From positions 1,989,001-2,053,000 of the forward strand of contig OY718807.1 in assembly GCA_963070105.1 (NCBI GenBank): 64,000 bases of DNA, given 5' to 3'. Positions 50,783 through 63,726 of this stretch are shown piece by piece; positions within the stretch are counted from its first letter, which is position 1; every line of letters begins with the position of its first letter. Both the position numbers and the translations under genes were made by a program. The stretch comes from Litomosoides sigmodontis (Eukaryota > Nematoda > Chromadorea > Rhabditida > Onchocercidae). The notes under the pieces are model-generated. The model was not told where the DNA came from and did no database searches. It was given only the letters and a program-made list of their open reading frames with translations.

Positions 50783-51443
50783 TTTTTTGTTATTTCCATA
50801 CGGGTATTTTGTTCATACATTTGATTTTACACTCATGTGTAAATGCAACGTTTGTTTAAATATATTTTGCGCAAATATGGCAACGATAAAAGCAAACATG
50901 CCACATGTACGAACTGAAATCAGTAACGAGAAAACAATTCCTTGGCTTCTCAAGAGACAGACACTTGAAAAATATCGCAAATGAACGTAGGGATGCGCTT
51001 GGCAGGTCCAAGGGTAAACCATTAGAAACAGTGAATAATTAAGAAGAAGCCAAAAAATCGAAGACAAAAATGATGATACCAAGAAATCCTCATAAAAGCT
51101 TTGCTTTTCAAAGCATTCACTAGGGATAAATAGGAAGTATTGTCGGTGGGTGCTACTTTCTCATACATAAAATGAAATATTTCATTTTCTTGAGAATTGT
51201 TTTCTGTCTTCAATTTTTACATGGCTTTCCACAAGCAACATGTATCTGTAACTGATATAGACTTTAAATGGCAATTTTTTTTAGAGCACATATTTCCTGC
51301 TATTCTTCCCCCTATCACTATTGGGGTGTGCTGAATGAACAACCCAAGTTTCAGGTTGAGAAGTGATTTCTTTCGAGGACTAGAATTCGAAACATACAAA
51401 TGAGGTGAAATGATGCGTTAAAATAACATATCACATAGATAAT
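50783..51443. other. Convergent 3' UTR interval of thoc-7 and prl-1
   Basis: This 661-bp interval separates two stop codons on opposite strands and presumably holds both 3' UTRs. No clear AATAAA is seen next to either stop, so variant polyadenylation signals are likely. The ORFs in it are unsupported. Confidence 0.5.
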
Positions 51444-52874
51444 TTACATCAGAGAACATTTCGATGGTTTCCCCTCCATGCTATACCGCAATTTTCGTAG
51501 CTGCCCAGTTGGTTTATATTTTTGAAGGAAATTCAATTGTTTCTGATTAAGAGCACCTCGTCGATGTCTAAATAATACTTTCATTGTAACAACTGCAAAA
51601 ATGTTCATAATGTAAGACAGAAAAGAACCGTTTAAAGAAATTTCACTAATCTCCTCGCAAAATTCAATCACATCCCAATACATCACTTTGTGACGTATGA
51701 TTTCGAAAGTGACAGTAATGAATTCGAGAATCCTCGACAAATCCTTTACGAATTTTTTTTCACTACGTGGCAACTTCTAAATGCTACAAACTTTGACTAG
51801 AAGTGGTACCATACCGCCTGATGAGATCAACAGCATCTTCATATTTCATACCAGCCTCCACAAGCGCGATAGCTACAAGTACTGGGGCTCGACCCAATCC
51901 TGCTACACAGTGCACAGCAATACACTGATTTGGATATGATTTGAAACTTTCTTTTGCTAAAGATAACCACTTCGTGATCAACTGAAAATGAACTAATTTC
52001 ATTGAGCTACAAAAAAAGTCATTTTAGATCGCTGCTAAGTATTTATGCAGTGCAATGAATTTTTTGTTTCACGCATGCAGAGGGACTATTCGAAACCAAT
52101 TTACTGCAAATCAAACTTAAATACTGGACTCAAGGAAGTGCATAAAATTAGAACGAAACAATCTGAATATGCAATATTTGACTAGAAGTAATAGTTCTTC
52201 CCAAAAATAAAAAGTAACCTCAGGAGGTGGTACGCTACCATCATCGAATTCCCAATCGAGTACATCAATACCGTTCACTATCAGTGGCGCCTTTGCATAC
52301 GTTGGTTCACATACCCTTACTACTGCCCGAGCATTATGCTTTTCAAGTTCCTAAAATTTCACAACTGTAGTCAAAGAAATTTACTTTTAGAGGCTTTTTT
52401 TTTCAAGTTCTTAATTCATCCTCTAGTTATAAACATGAAACTGGTAAATCAGAAATATCTGGTAAAAGAAGAATCCTCTTGTTATTTAACCTCGTTTACA
52501 CAGAATTCGATTATTCCGACATGACAAATTAGTTACCGCACTTCTAGCGACGTAATATAATACGAACAATTGTTTTTAGCAGTAATTATTATGATGATGA
52601 TGTAAGTGAAAGATCTTGATGCATTTATCACAACTGCTGAACAATCAAAATATCATGTCCGCATCACACATACTCAAAAGTGCAAGAGCTGATCAGTTCA
52701 AACCAGACGCGTATGCTTTAAACAGTTGGAAAAAAGAATAACTTCGATATAAGTGTTGATTGTTAAATCGGATGGTCGATCGGTAATTAAGAATCTCATT
52801 CTGCCATACTGAATTTCGCTAGGCGCAGGCTTGAAGTATGTTGGAGTTGGTCGCCTGGCAGTTGATGATTCCAT
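51444..52874 (-). CDS. prl-1: PRL-type (PTP4A) prenylated protein tyrosine phosphatase
   Basis: Exons on the minus strand: 52874-52743, 52350-52219, 51981-51815, 51567-51444. They join in phase to 184 residues (human PRLs 167-173). The N-terminus [31 protein letters not shown], the acid loop WEFDDG, the active site [19 protein letters not shown] with Cys and Arg of CX5R, and [19 protein letters not shown] are all PRL hallmarks, including the Ala after the catalytic Arg. The C-terminus ends in the CaaX box CSLM, predicted to be farnesylated, for plasma-membrane or endosomal attachment. PRLs have weak phosphatase activity and bind CNNM magnesium transporters (family knowledge). Oddities are Glu instead of Pro in the WPFDD loop and one Cys rather than the usual CC before the aliphatic residues. 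A possible 5' acceptor (GCGTAATAG) lies 47 nt before the ATG. Confidence 0.96.
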
Positions 52875-52920
52875 GCTCCTTTTTCTCGTTATCACAGCCC
52901 ACAAATGGGCGCACCAAATT

Positions 52921-55900
52921 GCTATTACGCAAAAAACGTTATTTTGTCCCTTTCGAACTGCAACACAATGCTTATAATGGTCTACTGTAGCAGTAATAGT
53001 AATAGCAACAAATGAAAGGAGTAATTAAGTAATGAGGAATATAGTGGCATAAAGAATTCCTGCATGTAATCTGAACTTATATGATGAGGAAGCTAATGGA
53101 AAGGTATTTTCGCTCAAAGTTGTATTTCTTCCTGCCACCACTACTTTTTCCCTTCTCCTCGGATATTCTTTCGTTGTTTGCGCGGGGTAGGAGCAGAGGA
53201 GGTGTCTAACAAGTTTTTGATCTGTTTAATTTTGCTTCCATTAAGAATAAATAATGCACCTTATTTTCGAAGCCACACAGTTACCGAATAAGACTCCACC
53301 GGTAGTAAATATACCTGAAAATAAAGCTGCACAGAAGTCACAGGCTTAATGTCCATTTTCTTCCACAGAAATAACATGTTCAAGATCAACGTCAACGAAT
53401 TCACCAGAAGAAAATGTCGCAATGATACTGCACTACCTGACCTGATAGCTGCAAACACTACATAACATTATTAATTCGACTGAAACGAATGACTTTTCGA
53501 CATTACTCACTGATTGATGAAATTTACACGTTCCATAGAACGTTCAATAATTTATAACATTAAAGATGTATAATCGATCTTGTGTAACGTTGAAGAAACT
53601 AATCCACAAATAATTTGAATTTCAAATTCTCACACGTGGAATATTACTTACAGCTGCGTCAATATAATCGCTGTTTTATGTTTGAAAGCAATTACAAGGC
53701 ATCGTACTGCAATTACATATCTCACATGTTGATATTTCGCTCTTAAACCATTTCCCATTAAAATAATTTATTTCGAATGGAGGAAAAAAAAGTTCCGTCA
53801 TCAAAGGAAATCTTTGGAATGCAAGAGAGAACATCCAGTACTTTCTCTTTGGATGAATGGATAGGCAAACTCATGGATTTATACAAATTTGATGGTGTGA
53901 CGCTAGAATGAAACAGCTCATTTCTTCTTCTCGCTGCGCTCTCTTTTCTAGTGAAGAAAAAATTTTTGGAGATGGTAGAATGTCTTAGTTCATTATTCAA
54001 ATACGAAAGTAATAGTCCAAAATGAAAATTAACTATCGAAGCAACAAAAGATATCCATGCAAATAACATTTACTATTCTATAAGACAAAAAATAATTAGG
54101 GAGGTAGCAGACAAGGAAAGGATGTTTAGGAGGGAGAAGGGATATTTAAAGCTGACCTTGGCAGAAGTTAAGTGACCATTACGGTTCTACCTCCCCATGT
54201 CGGCTGATAATTTGTTTAGACTGATAGTAACTTTGGATCGACATAAATGATGTCATTACGTACTAGCATCCGGTTGGTAGAACGCAAATTTTACGACATT
54301 TTAAGAGACAGAAGGTAAGAGAAATTAGGTTTTTGAAGTATTTGAAATTTAATAGCTTGATGAAATAAATGACTGCTTTTCCTTTTCATTAAAATTTGCT
54401 AAAATTCCCACAATTTCTAATATTGATTGAGCGAATGTACACTTCTGACCTACACAATATTTCACACAGAGATGCAAAGGGCAATATGATAATGCCCCAC
54501 AAAATGGACTTTAATCTAATTTTCAGCACTGCTGCAGAAGATAATAAATATAGAAGTACCTGGGAGAAAAAAGTTATCTGAGCTCAACCACAACTAAAAA
54601 ATTCACTAGGGAAGAAAACCTCAAAGTGAGTTGCAGATGATGACATGCTACGCTCAACAGTCAATTTTAATGACGAATTTTAGTGACATATCGACGACCA
54701 GGTTGTCGTTAACGACATTCCGAAAGACAATCTGCAGTTTAATTATATGGAAGTGTGATCGTTTGCGAACTACAAATGCTTCTATGAACTCTGTGCATGC
54801 CTTCAACGAAGATTGATCTTCTAAAATTTCAATCTCACATTCGGCAGCTTCTTCAATGTGTCCTTGCTCACATCAAAATAAAAAATGAGGAGCAAAACAA
54901 AAAAATTGTTTCAGTTGCGCAGCGCTGACCCTGTAATACTATCTAACCAAATAAAAATAAGTAGGCAACGTAGAAATGACTTACACAGAAGACTTTCAAT
55001 GATCATAACAGTAAATCGACTAGTAGTAATAGTATTTTGCATTGTATTATCAGAGACATCAAACTTAAATAATTCCTTATCAAAGTATTGGTTCTCAGCT
55101 GACTGAGCGCTGTAACTTTCTTCAATCTAATTCGTCATTCACATCAATTCATTTCTCGTCGTAAATTGAAGATTTGAAGAGGAAAAATTAAAGAGAAAAA
55201 AAACGAACTTTAAGGCAACGAAAAGACACCTAAGACAAAATGAAAAAAATTTTTAAAAATAAAAAAAAAAGAAAAATGATTTTTTTTAATTTAAAGAATT
55301 AAAAACAAATTTTTAAAAGAAAACTAAAGAAAAAAAAACCTTCCATCATCTCATCTTCCATTACTTGTTTTATAAGTTTACAAACTGAACAATGCATAAA
55401 TTGCAAATGAAGAGGGAGAAAAAAAGGATGTTCATCAACTAGCCACATCCGTGCACAGAAAAGAGAACTACACATTAAGTTTCTTTGTTTCCAATATGAC
55501 TAAAATGATAAAGCAATTAGTGCAGTAGGTGTAGACTTATTTTAGGAGCTATAGTCTAAGCAGAAACATACAGATCACTCTGCCACTGTGCTGATAAAAA
55601 ATAATAAAATACTATCAACAGGACAATAGCTAGTGAAACTGCATCGACATCTTTTTATGTTTCGAACTGCCAGACCTCTCAAAGAACGTCCGCCATTATC
55701 CATGCCCGAAGCAAGGCATGTGCCAAGCACTCATATTACCGGGCAAAACCGTACAACCTAATCATGATAACATCACCTACCAAACGTGTCCGAAGCTCTG
55801 ACAGGCCTACAACTTCCAAGTACGGTTTAGAGCATTAAACACTCCGTATTTCACTGTACGAGATTTATTAGCTACACAAAATTGCAATTTGAATGCATAA

Positions 55901-58800
55901 TTTTTTTACGTGAAAAAACTAACCTGAGAGTAATAAATGTTAGAAATCGTATGTTGGAAATAATTATTTGCAATAATCCAACTGTTTAATTATTGCATTT
56001 GTAAAACAGTTAAACTTTCAGTTTCACTTGTCGCAAAAGCACGAAGATACAACTCAGCAGTGCTGTGCTCGACAGTATTCCCCAACTTCTGCGTTCAGGC
56101 TGAAGAAAAACTTTTATCACTAATTAGCACGGTCATTGAAGTAAACCATGGCTTCTCCACAGTTAAACATCAAATATTAAATAAAGTAAGCAAAACAGGC
56201 TAACCACTTACTTCAGCCACATGTTCTTTGAAATTCGAATTAAATGATTACATTAACAAACGGCTTCTAAGCAATTATACCGCCTATAGCTTAGTCAGTA
56301 GACGTTTTTACTGGAAGTGAAACGGTTAACATTACAAGTCTCTTAGGAGCAAATGATATCTAGTCATTTCTGAGGATGAAATACAACGGACAATAATAAT
56401 TTAGACTTTCACTAGTCCCAAATAATATTAAAAAAAACCTACACTCGCTTGATAAGCTAATCTTAACTAACACCAATATAGCGTGATTTTACTGCAACTG
56501 AAAACTTTGACGACTTACGGACTTGATGGAAATTAAAAGCAGCACAGATGTTTGGCAAATAATTTTAAAGTGAAAAGGGAAAGAGCGAAAGCGTTTTGTT
56601 GTGTAAATGTCAAAAAGCAGCACCTCTAACTGTCCAGTGATATGATCTTTTTCGCTTAAATCGAAAATTTGAGTGGTAGTGACTGATAGAAGATATCTAG
56701 GTCGGATAAATTCAAAAATTACATAGGACGAATCACTGGTAAATCCAAAATCGATATTCATCCTTTATGATGAAGCAATTCACTGCAGAGACTATTCTAT
56801 CACTTCAGTAAAACGTATTACATAAAAGGTGAATGGGTAATTGTTGATAAAAGAAAGCTGTCAGTTTTCATGTCTTTTTAAAGAACTTTTTTTTCAATGT
56901 TCTAAAAATGGCATTAAAAAATTCCATTTGTTTGGTAATTTCAAAAAGTTTGCATAAATTTCTCATCCTTTTACTGTAAATGAAAAAAGCGTGCAACAAG
57001 CACAACTTAAAGAAGTATTGCATCATCTCTACACAGTTGAACGATACGTAGGCACAAAATATGGAGGAATGTGGACATTGAAAGTTTTTTTGAAATATCA
57101 TTTAAAGGATTGTTCGTAAGAGTGAAACTTTTTAACTCGTTATTTCTTGTTGTATTGAGCAGAAAACCAATGAGAGCCTAGAAATGAAAGAACTGTTTTA
57201 TAATTAATAATCAGTCATTTACAGTGTATAAATTTATAAACTTAAAAAAAAAATTGCAAGTGGGACAAATGTTTTCGTACTTTCCTGCATACTCCGCAGT
57301 AAAGTTTGGAAACATAACATAACATGTTTGGCTTGTTTGTGCCCCTCTTGAAAATAAAGTGAAAATTGCAGAAATAATCGATTAGTTGGAAAAAAAGACA
57401 CTTATTCAAAATCAACTAATGTCCATTGCACAATAAATTAGACACCTGCAACCAGAAATTTACTCGAAACAATTCGTAATGTTGAAATAACTTAAATATG
57501 TTCAACGTCAAGAAATGATGTCATGTTTTAAGCCACCTAGCTATCTGTCCATCTATCGATGCTCCACATATCAAAATAGTCAATCGCCGATCACAAAACA
57601 ACCGTATCTTAAAATTCAATTTAATATTAAGCACAACTTTGACTACTTTCATACGATGATTAGTAGATGATGTTATTAAGCGCTAATGTGGTGCGAAATG
57701 ATGCTTACTTAAAAAGAAATGGATCAAGCAAAAAGGTCTCAGATGTTCTCTCCTCTCATATATAATGCCTCTTTCATCTACAAATAATTAGACATTATTA
57801 AAAAGGAAGAGTAGGCAAAAAAAGACAAATAACCATGAAACTCGTCAGGTTTTCCACAGTGCAGAACAACAATATCAAAATTACTTCAGTTCAGTTACAA
57901 AAACTTAAATTCATGAAAAATAACTTAGATAAGTTTATAACCATTAATGATTAATGACAAGGTTTCGCTATTTAAAAAAGATTGCAATTTAAATCTGAAT
58001 GTGAAAAATGCTTAGTCTAATATCGTTAAAACAAACAGAATATAGTGATCGGTATCTATCCTTTCCACAACTGCCTACATTTTCCTCCCATTTTTCTCCA
58101 TCTTTCTCAAAACGTAAATGAACTGTTATGCAGAAGTATTGCTAAGCATTAAGAAAAAAAACACGCACCATCGAGAGATGCTACAGTAAGGAAAAAATAA
58201 TTTGTGCAAATTTTTCTGGCTTATTTTTCGATGATTTCCCCATAAAATACACTTTCATAATACTGTTAATTTCGATTAAATTAAAAAAAATGAGACAATT
58301 AAAACTAAAAAATATTTATTTGTTATATGAAAAAGTACTTACAATAGCCTTTCTTCAAACTAATGCTATCCTTTACTCATGTATAACCTGTCACCACGAA
58401 GATCACCTTCGTAAAAATGTATGTTAACTCAAACTTATGTTAACCTATTTCCTTCAACTGAAGCTAAAATTCATTTGCAAATTTTGTAGCATGAAATGCT
58501 CTACAGCAATGCAACATGACGCAATTGTGTTGTAACTTTTAATTTAATAATGAAATTGAAATGGATAAATAGGATAAGACATACCTGAAAACCCTCTGCA
58601 GTGAGTAAATAATAACTACCATTACACAGTAAGTTTACGTCCCTTGTGACACGTATCCAAATGTGATACGAACTAAAACAGTTTCAAAATTGAGCTGAAA
58701 CTGGCTGACACAGAAATAAACCGATTCCGGTTTAATCCGTGTTCTCTGAAAATATAATTTCTTTTTTTAAACATTCAAAAAAATTTTCGAACGAAACAGA
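52921..58800. other. Non-repetitive region with unresolved exon-like segments
   Basis: This region is less repetitive and slightly richer in GC than its flanks. Several open segments have splice-like borders: plus 54247-54314 ending AG/GTAAGA; minus 54866-54654; minus 55109-54985 ending at GTAAGT; minus 56099-56010 with a hydrophobic stretch; minus 56761-56489 with an internal GTAAGT; and plus 55657-55761. They lie on both strands, match no family I recognise, and do not chain in phase. Some may be 5' UTR exons of the PRL gene. Confidence 0.3.
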
Positions 58801-59439
58801 AACGAAAACAAAAAAAATCAATTAGCTTCGAGATAGGCTTCTAATGCAACAAAATATAAAATGTGTAGACCAAAAAGAAATTAAAACCAAAATTTAAACT
58901 ATAAAAAAAATAAAACAAAATCTACACATTTTGTTAAGTGAGAAAGATAAAAAGCTAATTTGATTCCAAAAAAACACGTTCGTATACTAAAAAAAACAAC
59001 AAACGGTAATGCCATACAATATTTACATTTAAAATATGCTATTTACCAATTGAAAAACATTACCACAGGAAATAATTAGAAGTTATTAATAAGTCATTTC
59101 CCCCTAAACATCCAATGATTAAAGTACATTTACAGAGCTAACAATGTAAATTTAAATAAATCTTTTACTCATTTCCATTTTTTCATTCATCAAACTTCTC
59201 ATCTTCTCAGCTGACGAAGTGTTTCACACATGAAATGCTAACAAGGATACATTATGCAAATGCGAAGAGGAGGAGAGGGTAATGTTGATGAAAGTACGAA
59301 TTTCGCGGATATGTGATGAAATCACCGTTGCATAGAGTTACGAAATCACAGCTTAAATATTATTCACTTAGCTCTAGCTTTGTGCTTACTCTACTACACC
59401 CATGATCACTCCTTACCACCCACGCAGGCAACATCACCG

Positions 59440-59479
<40 letters not shown>

Positions 59480-60323
59480 AGACATCGACCCAATTCATCC
59501 ACATCCATCGCAGATTTTTCTGTTCAAATTAACGCAGCCCACAGTGATTGAGGACTGTTAGTGGTACGTTAAAGAATGAATGCTCTCCGTTACGCTTCAC
59601 TAAGAAATGTGAGATGAGATGGAGCAGGACGGAGTACGACGGGTGGTACGGAGGAGAGGTAACGGAAAGCGGGGGAGGGGAGAGGATCATCCGGTTGATT
59701 CATTCATATCACACATATATTTATTTCACTGAAGAAATCGCACCACATCGATTGCTTCATTCATTGTTCACTCATCCGGAATTCTCTATATTCCATTTCA
59801 TGTTGAAAGGGATTCACAGAGAGAGAGAGAGAGAGAGAGAGGCAGAGCTATTCTATCTTCCACGAACAACAACACTATTGAATTAAAAGTGTTATAGTGA
59901 TAACTGGATAAATTCAATTTTAAATTTTAACAACAAGAGGTAACGTTTTTGAAGAATTAAGTGAAAACTTCAAAAGGATGTGGAATTGTCAGTGTGACGC
60001 ACGTGTCGGATGACGTCGTCCGAGGAAGGATGAGAGGAGGAGAATTAAGGCAAAGAGAGCATGGTAATGCGATCGTTAACGCAGCCATGGGCAGCACGCA
60101 CGCACACGGAAGCGAACTGCAACTTGGATGGAAGGAAGTTATCCTGACTGATACCCTGCTCTACTCTAGACCAAAGTATCTTCTTCCATCATTCATTCCC
60201 ATTCCAGTCCTCCTTCACTCCTCATCTCTCTTTCTCTCTCCTTCACCACTCTCTACAATTTTAAGCTCCTCTCTGCATAGCTTCAATCTTAATTACGAAT
60301 AAATCTCGCTTCCCCTCTCCTCC

Positions 60324-60357
<34 letters not shown>

Positions 60358-60854
60358 TGTATCTTTTTCTTTTTTTATTTCGATACATTTCTTCATCTTT
60401 CTACGAAATTTCCAATTTGCTAATTTTTCAAGATTAATAATCACATTCACTACTAAGTTGTAAAATATATTTGAAGTTGTTGATAGCAGTAAAATTGCTG
60501 TGATAAGCTAGCATACATCATTTCATGTGATCACTTTCTCTCTCACTTCATCCTCAACAACATTCAAACTGAAATCATAAAAAGACAAAAAGTACACGAA
60601 AAATATAGCACCGGTTATTTCATCTTTCGAACAGCTTTTGCTGTAATCACAAAACTATCACTGTCATAAGTTCTGTTACGATTTAAAAATTTTCGAATTA
60701 TTAGGTAAAAATTGCTCAAAAATTTCCTTAAATCAATTGCTTTATCGATTTCACTGATGTTTTAAACAAAACAAAAAGTGGAATGAATTTGCTATTTCTC
60801 TTCCAAATTCTTCATCGCATCGATCGGATAGTGTCACACAAATCCTTACACCCT

Positions 60855-60966
<112 letters not shown>

Positions 60967-62100
60967 TATCATTTTTCTAGATAATGATTTAATCACTGCA
61001 TGGCATAACTCCTATGAATTAAATTTCAGTGGAACAGACTAATGCTAAATCTCAGGAGGATGATTAGGCTAATTTTACAATGATTAAATTTTCAAATCCA
61101 TACTCTCAATAGCTAATCCCATAAGATACATTCAGTGGTGATGTTTTTTTTTTTTTTGCTTTGCCAATTATAATTGTTTGTTTGTACTACAAGTGGAATT
61201 TAAATTAAAATTGTAATAATTAGTTAACTCATTGATGAGAGGAATCTTTCGTTCGTTTACAAATCCATACGCTCAAACGCATGTTTAGAAATGAAATGAG
61301 AAGTGAGAAGATTGTAATGAAAAAATCAATTTTATGCACCTATCTGGAACACTTAACTTCTGTCACTCTTATCACTATTGCTCTAAACACTGATAAGAAA
61401 GCAGAAATTAACATTTGACAGATAGGATGATTTATGCGCATGCAATGATTGATCAAAAATCACGAAAAATTTTGTGAAATTTTACAACTTCATTGCTTCT
61501 TCGCTAGCTTCTTTCTTCCTTTCGCTCTTTCTAGATGTAAGGATGAATTAGCTTTCATTTTAGCTTCCATGCTACGATGGATGGAAAATTCGCAAGTGGA
61601 AGCTAGCTAGAGTAACTGTGCTGATAACAGTTGAAATTTAATCTACCACCTGTGAATGAGGGAAAAATCCTAAGCTAATGATATTTGGTGATTTCTGATA
61701 AAAGAAATATTTTTGTTATAAATTCAAAATAATATTAGGAAACTTAAAATTTCACTGATTTCTTTTTCTTCTCTTCTTTTTTTACTTCACTTCGCTTCAC
61801 TCTTCCTTTGCATTTTCTCAAAAATCACTTTGCTAACTGTTCATCATCTATCCTACTTTTTTTTCCCACTTCTTTCTTCACACTTATTTAACAACCATTT
61901 CTTAATGAGGAAAAATAAGGAATGGAGAGAAATTAATTAATTTTCACGAAGCATATCCACCATCGCTCTCACTTTTTAAAATGTAAACAAAGCGAAAAAA
62001 AAGGGAAGAAGAAGGCGGTGCAGTGCAATTTTCTAAATTATATCTAAACGAATGGCGTAAACATCATTTATTAACCGTTACTGTGTTTGAGAAATTGCAT

Positions 62101-62318
62101 TTTAGCAATTACAGGTATGACTGTCCTTTAGCAATTACAGGTATAACTGTCCTTTAGCAATTACAGGTATGACTGTCTTTTAGCAATTACAGGCATGACT
62201 GTCCTTTAGCAATTACAGGTATGACTGTTGTCGAGAAATTGACTATCTTTTAGCAATTACGGGTTTAGCAATCTTCTAACAAATACAGGTCGAGAAACTG
62301 TCTTTTAGCAATTGTGAT
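62101..62318 (+). repeat. 26-bp minisatellite, five copies plus degenerate tail
   Basis: Five units of 26 bp (62101-62230) begin TTTAGCAATTACAGGTATGA, each differing by 0-2 bases. Degenerate partial copies continue to about 62318. Every complete unit contains an acceptor-like TTACAG joined directly to a donor-like GTATGA (one unit has GCATGA, one GTATAA). Confidence 0.95.
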
Positions 62319-63650
62319 GACAGAAAGAGATGCTTATTTGTAGAATTGAAAAGTAATTATTACTTACTGGTAACAATAAATCGAATGATTAATTTTTGCT
62401 GACAGAATGGCAAAATGTAAATAAATAGTTTGAGCATAATTTAAAAAAAAAAAAAGAAATGAGTAAGTAACTATGAGAATTGAACATATTTAACTATCAG
62501 TTGCGTAAATAAACTTTACGTAAAACAAACAAACAGGAAAAGGATGGGTGGGACAGACTGTCTGACTGACCGGTTTTCGACTAGAGTAGACTGATTGATT
62601 GCTAAACAACCGCTATTAAAAGAAATACGAGCAAAGGATAGGAATAACTTTTAAACTTTCACTTTACACAATTGATGGAATCATTTATGCAAATTACACA
62701 TTCATTTATTTCATTCCTGCACTTTACTATTTATTTTTATTTATGCTAAAGACTTAAATTTTATTTAAAAAAATGAATTTCATACAATTTACAACACCTT
62801 ATACTACTTGAAAATTCACTTAAATATTACTCCAAGCTTCCATCATTTATAGAAGAAGAAAGGAGGGATTACGTAAAAATTGATGACAGTCCACTTTCAT
62901 TGAAATGAATTTTCGAAATTGTTTCAAAAATGCACAATAAATCAAAATCTCAATATGTGATCAATCAACGAGCAAAAATTCGTTCACTTATAAATAATGA
63001 TTTTGCGAGATAGAATTAACTGACTGCATCGATGTGCCTGCGTTCTCATTGACTTAAAAAAATTTTTGAACTCTTTCATTTGTTCAAAACTAAGTAAATA
63101 TTTCGTGACCACATAGATATTTGTTTTTTTTCTTTTTTTTCTTTTTTTTAACAAAAAATTTTTCTCTCTCAGTCCACTACAACAAAAGTAACAGAGTAGT
63201 AGCAGTAATGAATGAAATAACAGGTGAAAATAAGTTAGCTTCTTCTGTCCGCCTAATTTTGCTTCCTTCCAAATTCATTAATAAAAATTTAAAAATTTAC
63301 GATCAATGAGGCAAAAAAAAAAGGGGAAAAGGAAGTCACACAGAATCGTTTTTGTTTTAAAAATAAATTTACAAATATCGGTGAAAAGGAGGAGTGAGTG
63401 AGACTGACAATCCAATTTCAGCTTTATCTCTCTCTTTTGAGCTTTACAGATGATTGTTCTGATCTGTCATTAGCTTCCTGTTGTCAACAACGTGCTGCTC
63501 CTCTCCACTCAACTAACATTGCAACAACAAGAACAACAACAACAACAACAACAACAAATGAACTGCTACCAGTTAATTACAGCATTAGCACCTAGAAACG
63601 ATTGAGTATTTCCGGCAACAGAAACGTCAAACATGAGAATTGAAAGAAGG

Positions 63651-63726
63651 GTAATGGTATAATAAGTAAGTTAAAAATAAGTCATAAGTAAGTCATAATA
63701 ATTAAGTCATAAGTAAGTTAAAAATA
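63651..63726 (+). repeat. Irregular AAGTAAGT/AAGTCATAA repeat
   Basis: Several AAGTCATAAGTAAGTTA-like segments recur within 75 bp with variable spacing. It is a short imperfect tandem repeat near the window end. Confidence 0.7.

Noticed and set aside
56282..56352. tRNA-like A-box (TAGCTTAGTCAGTAGA)
   Set aside because: The acceptor arms do not pair, the anticodon loop would be 12 nt, and no B-box GGTTCRANYCC follows at the right distance.
59548..60302. Two plus-strand ORFs of about 112 codons
   Set aside because: They contain Arg-Glu runs from (GA)n and Ser/Leu/Pro runs from CT tracts, with no domain, splice context or codon bias.
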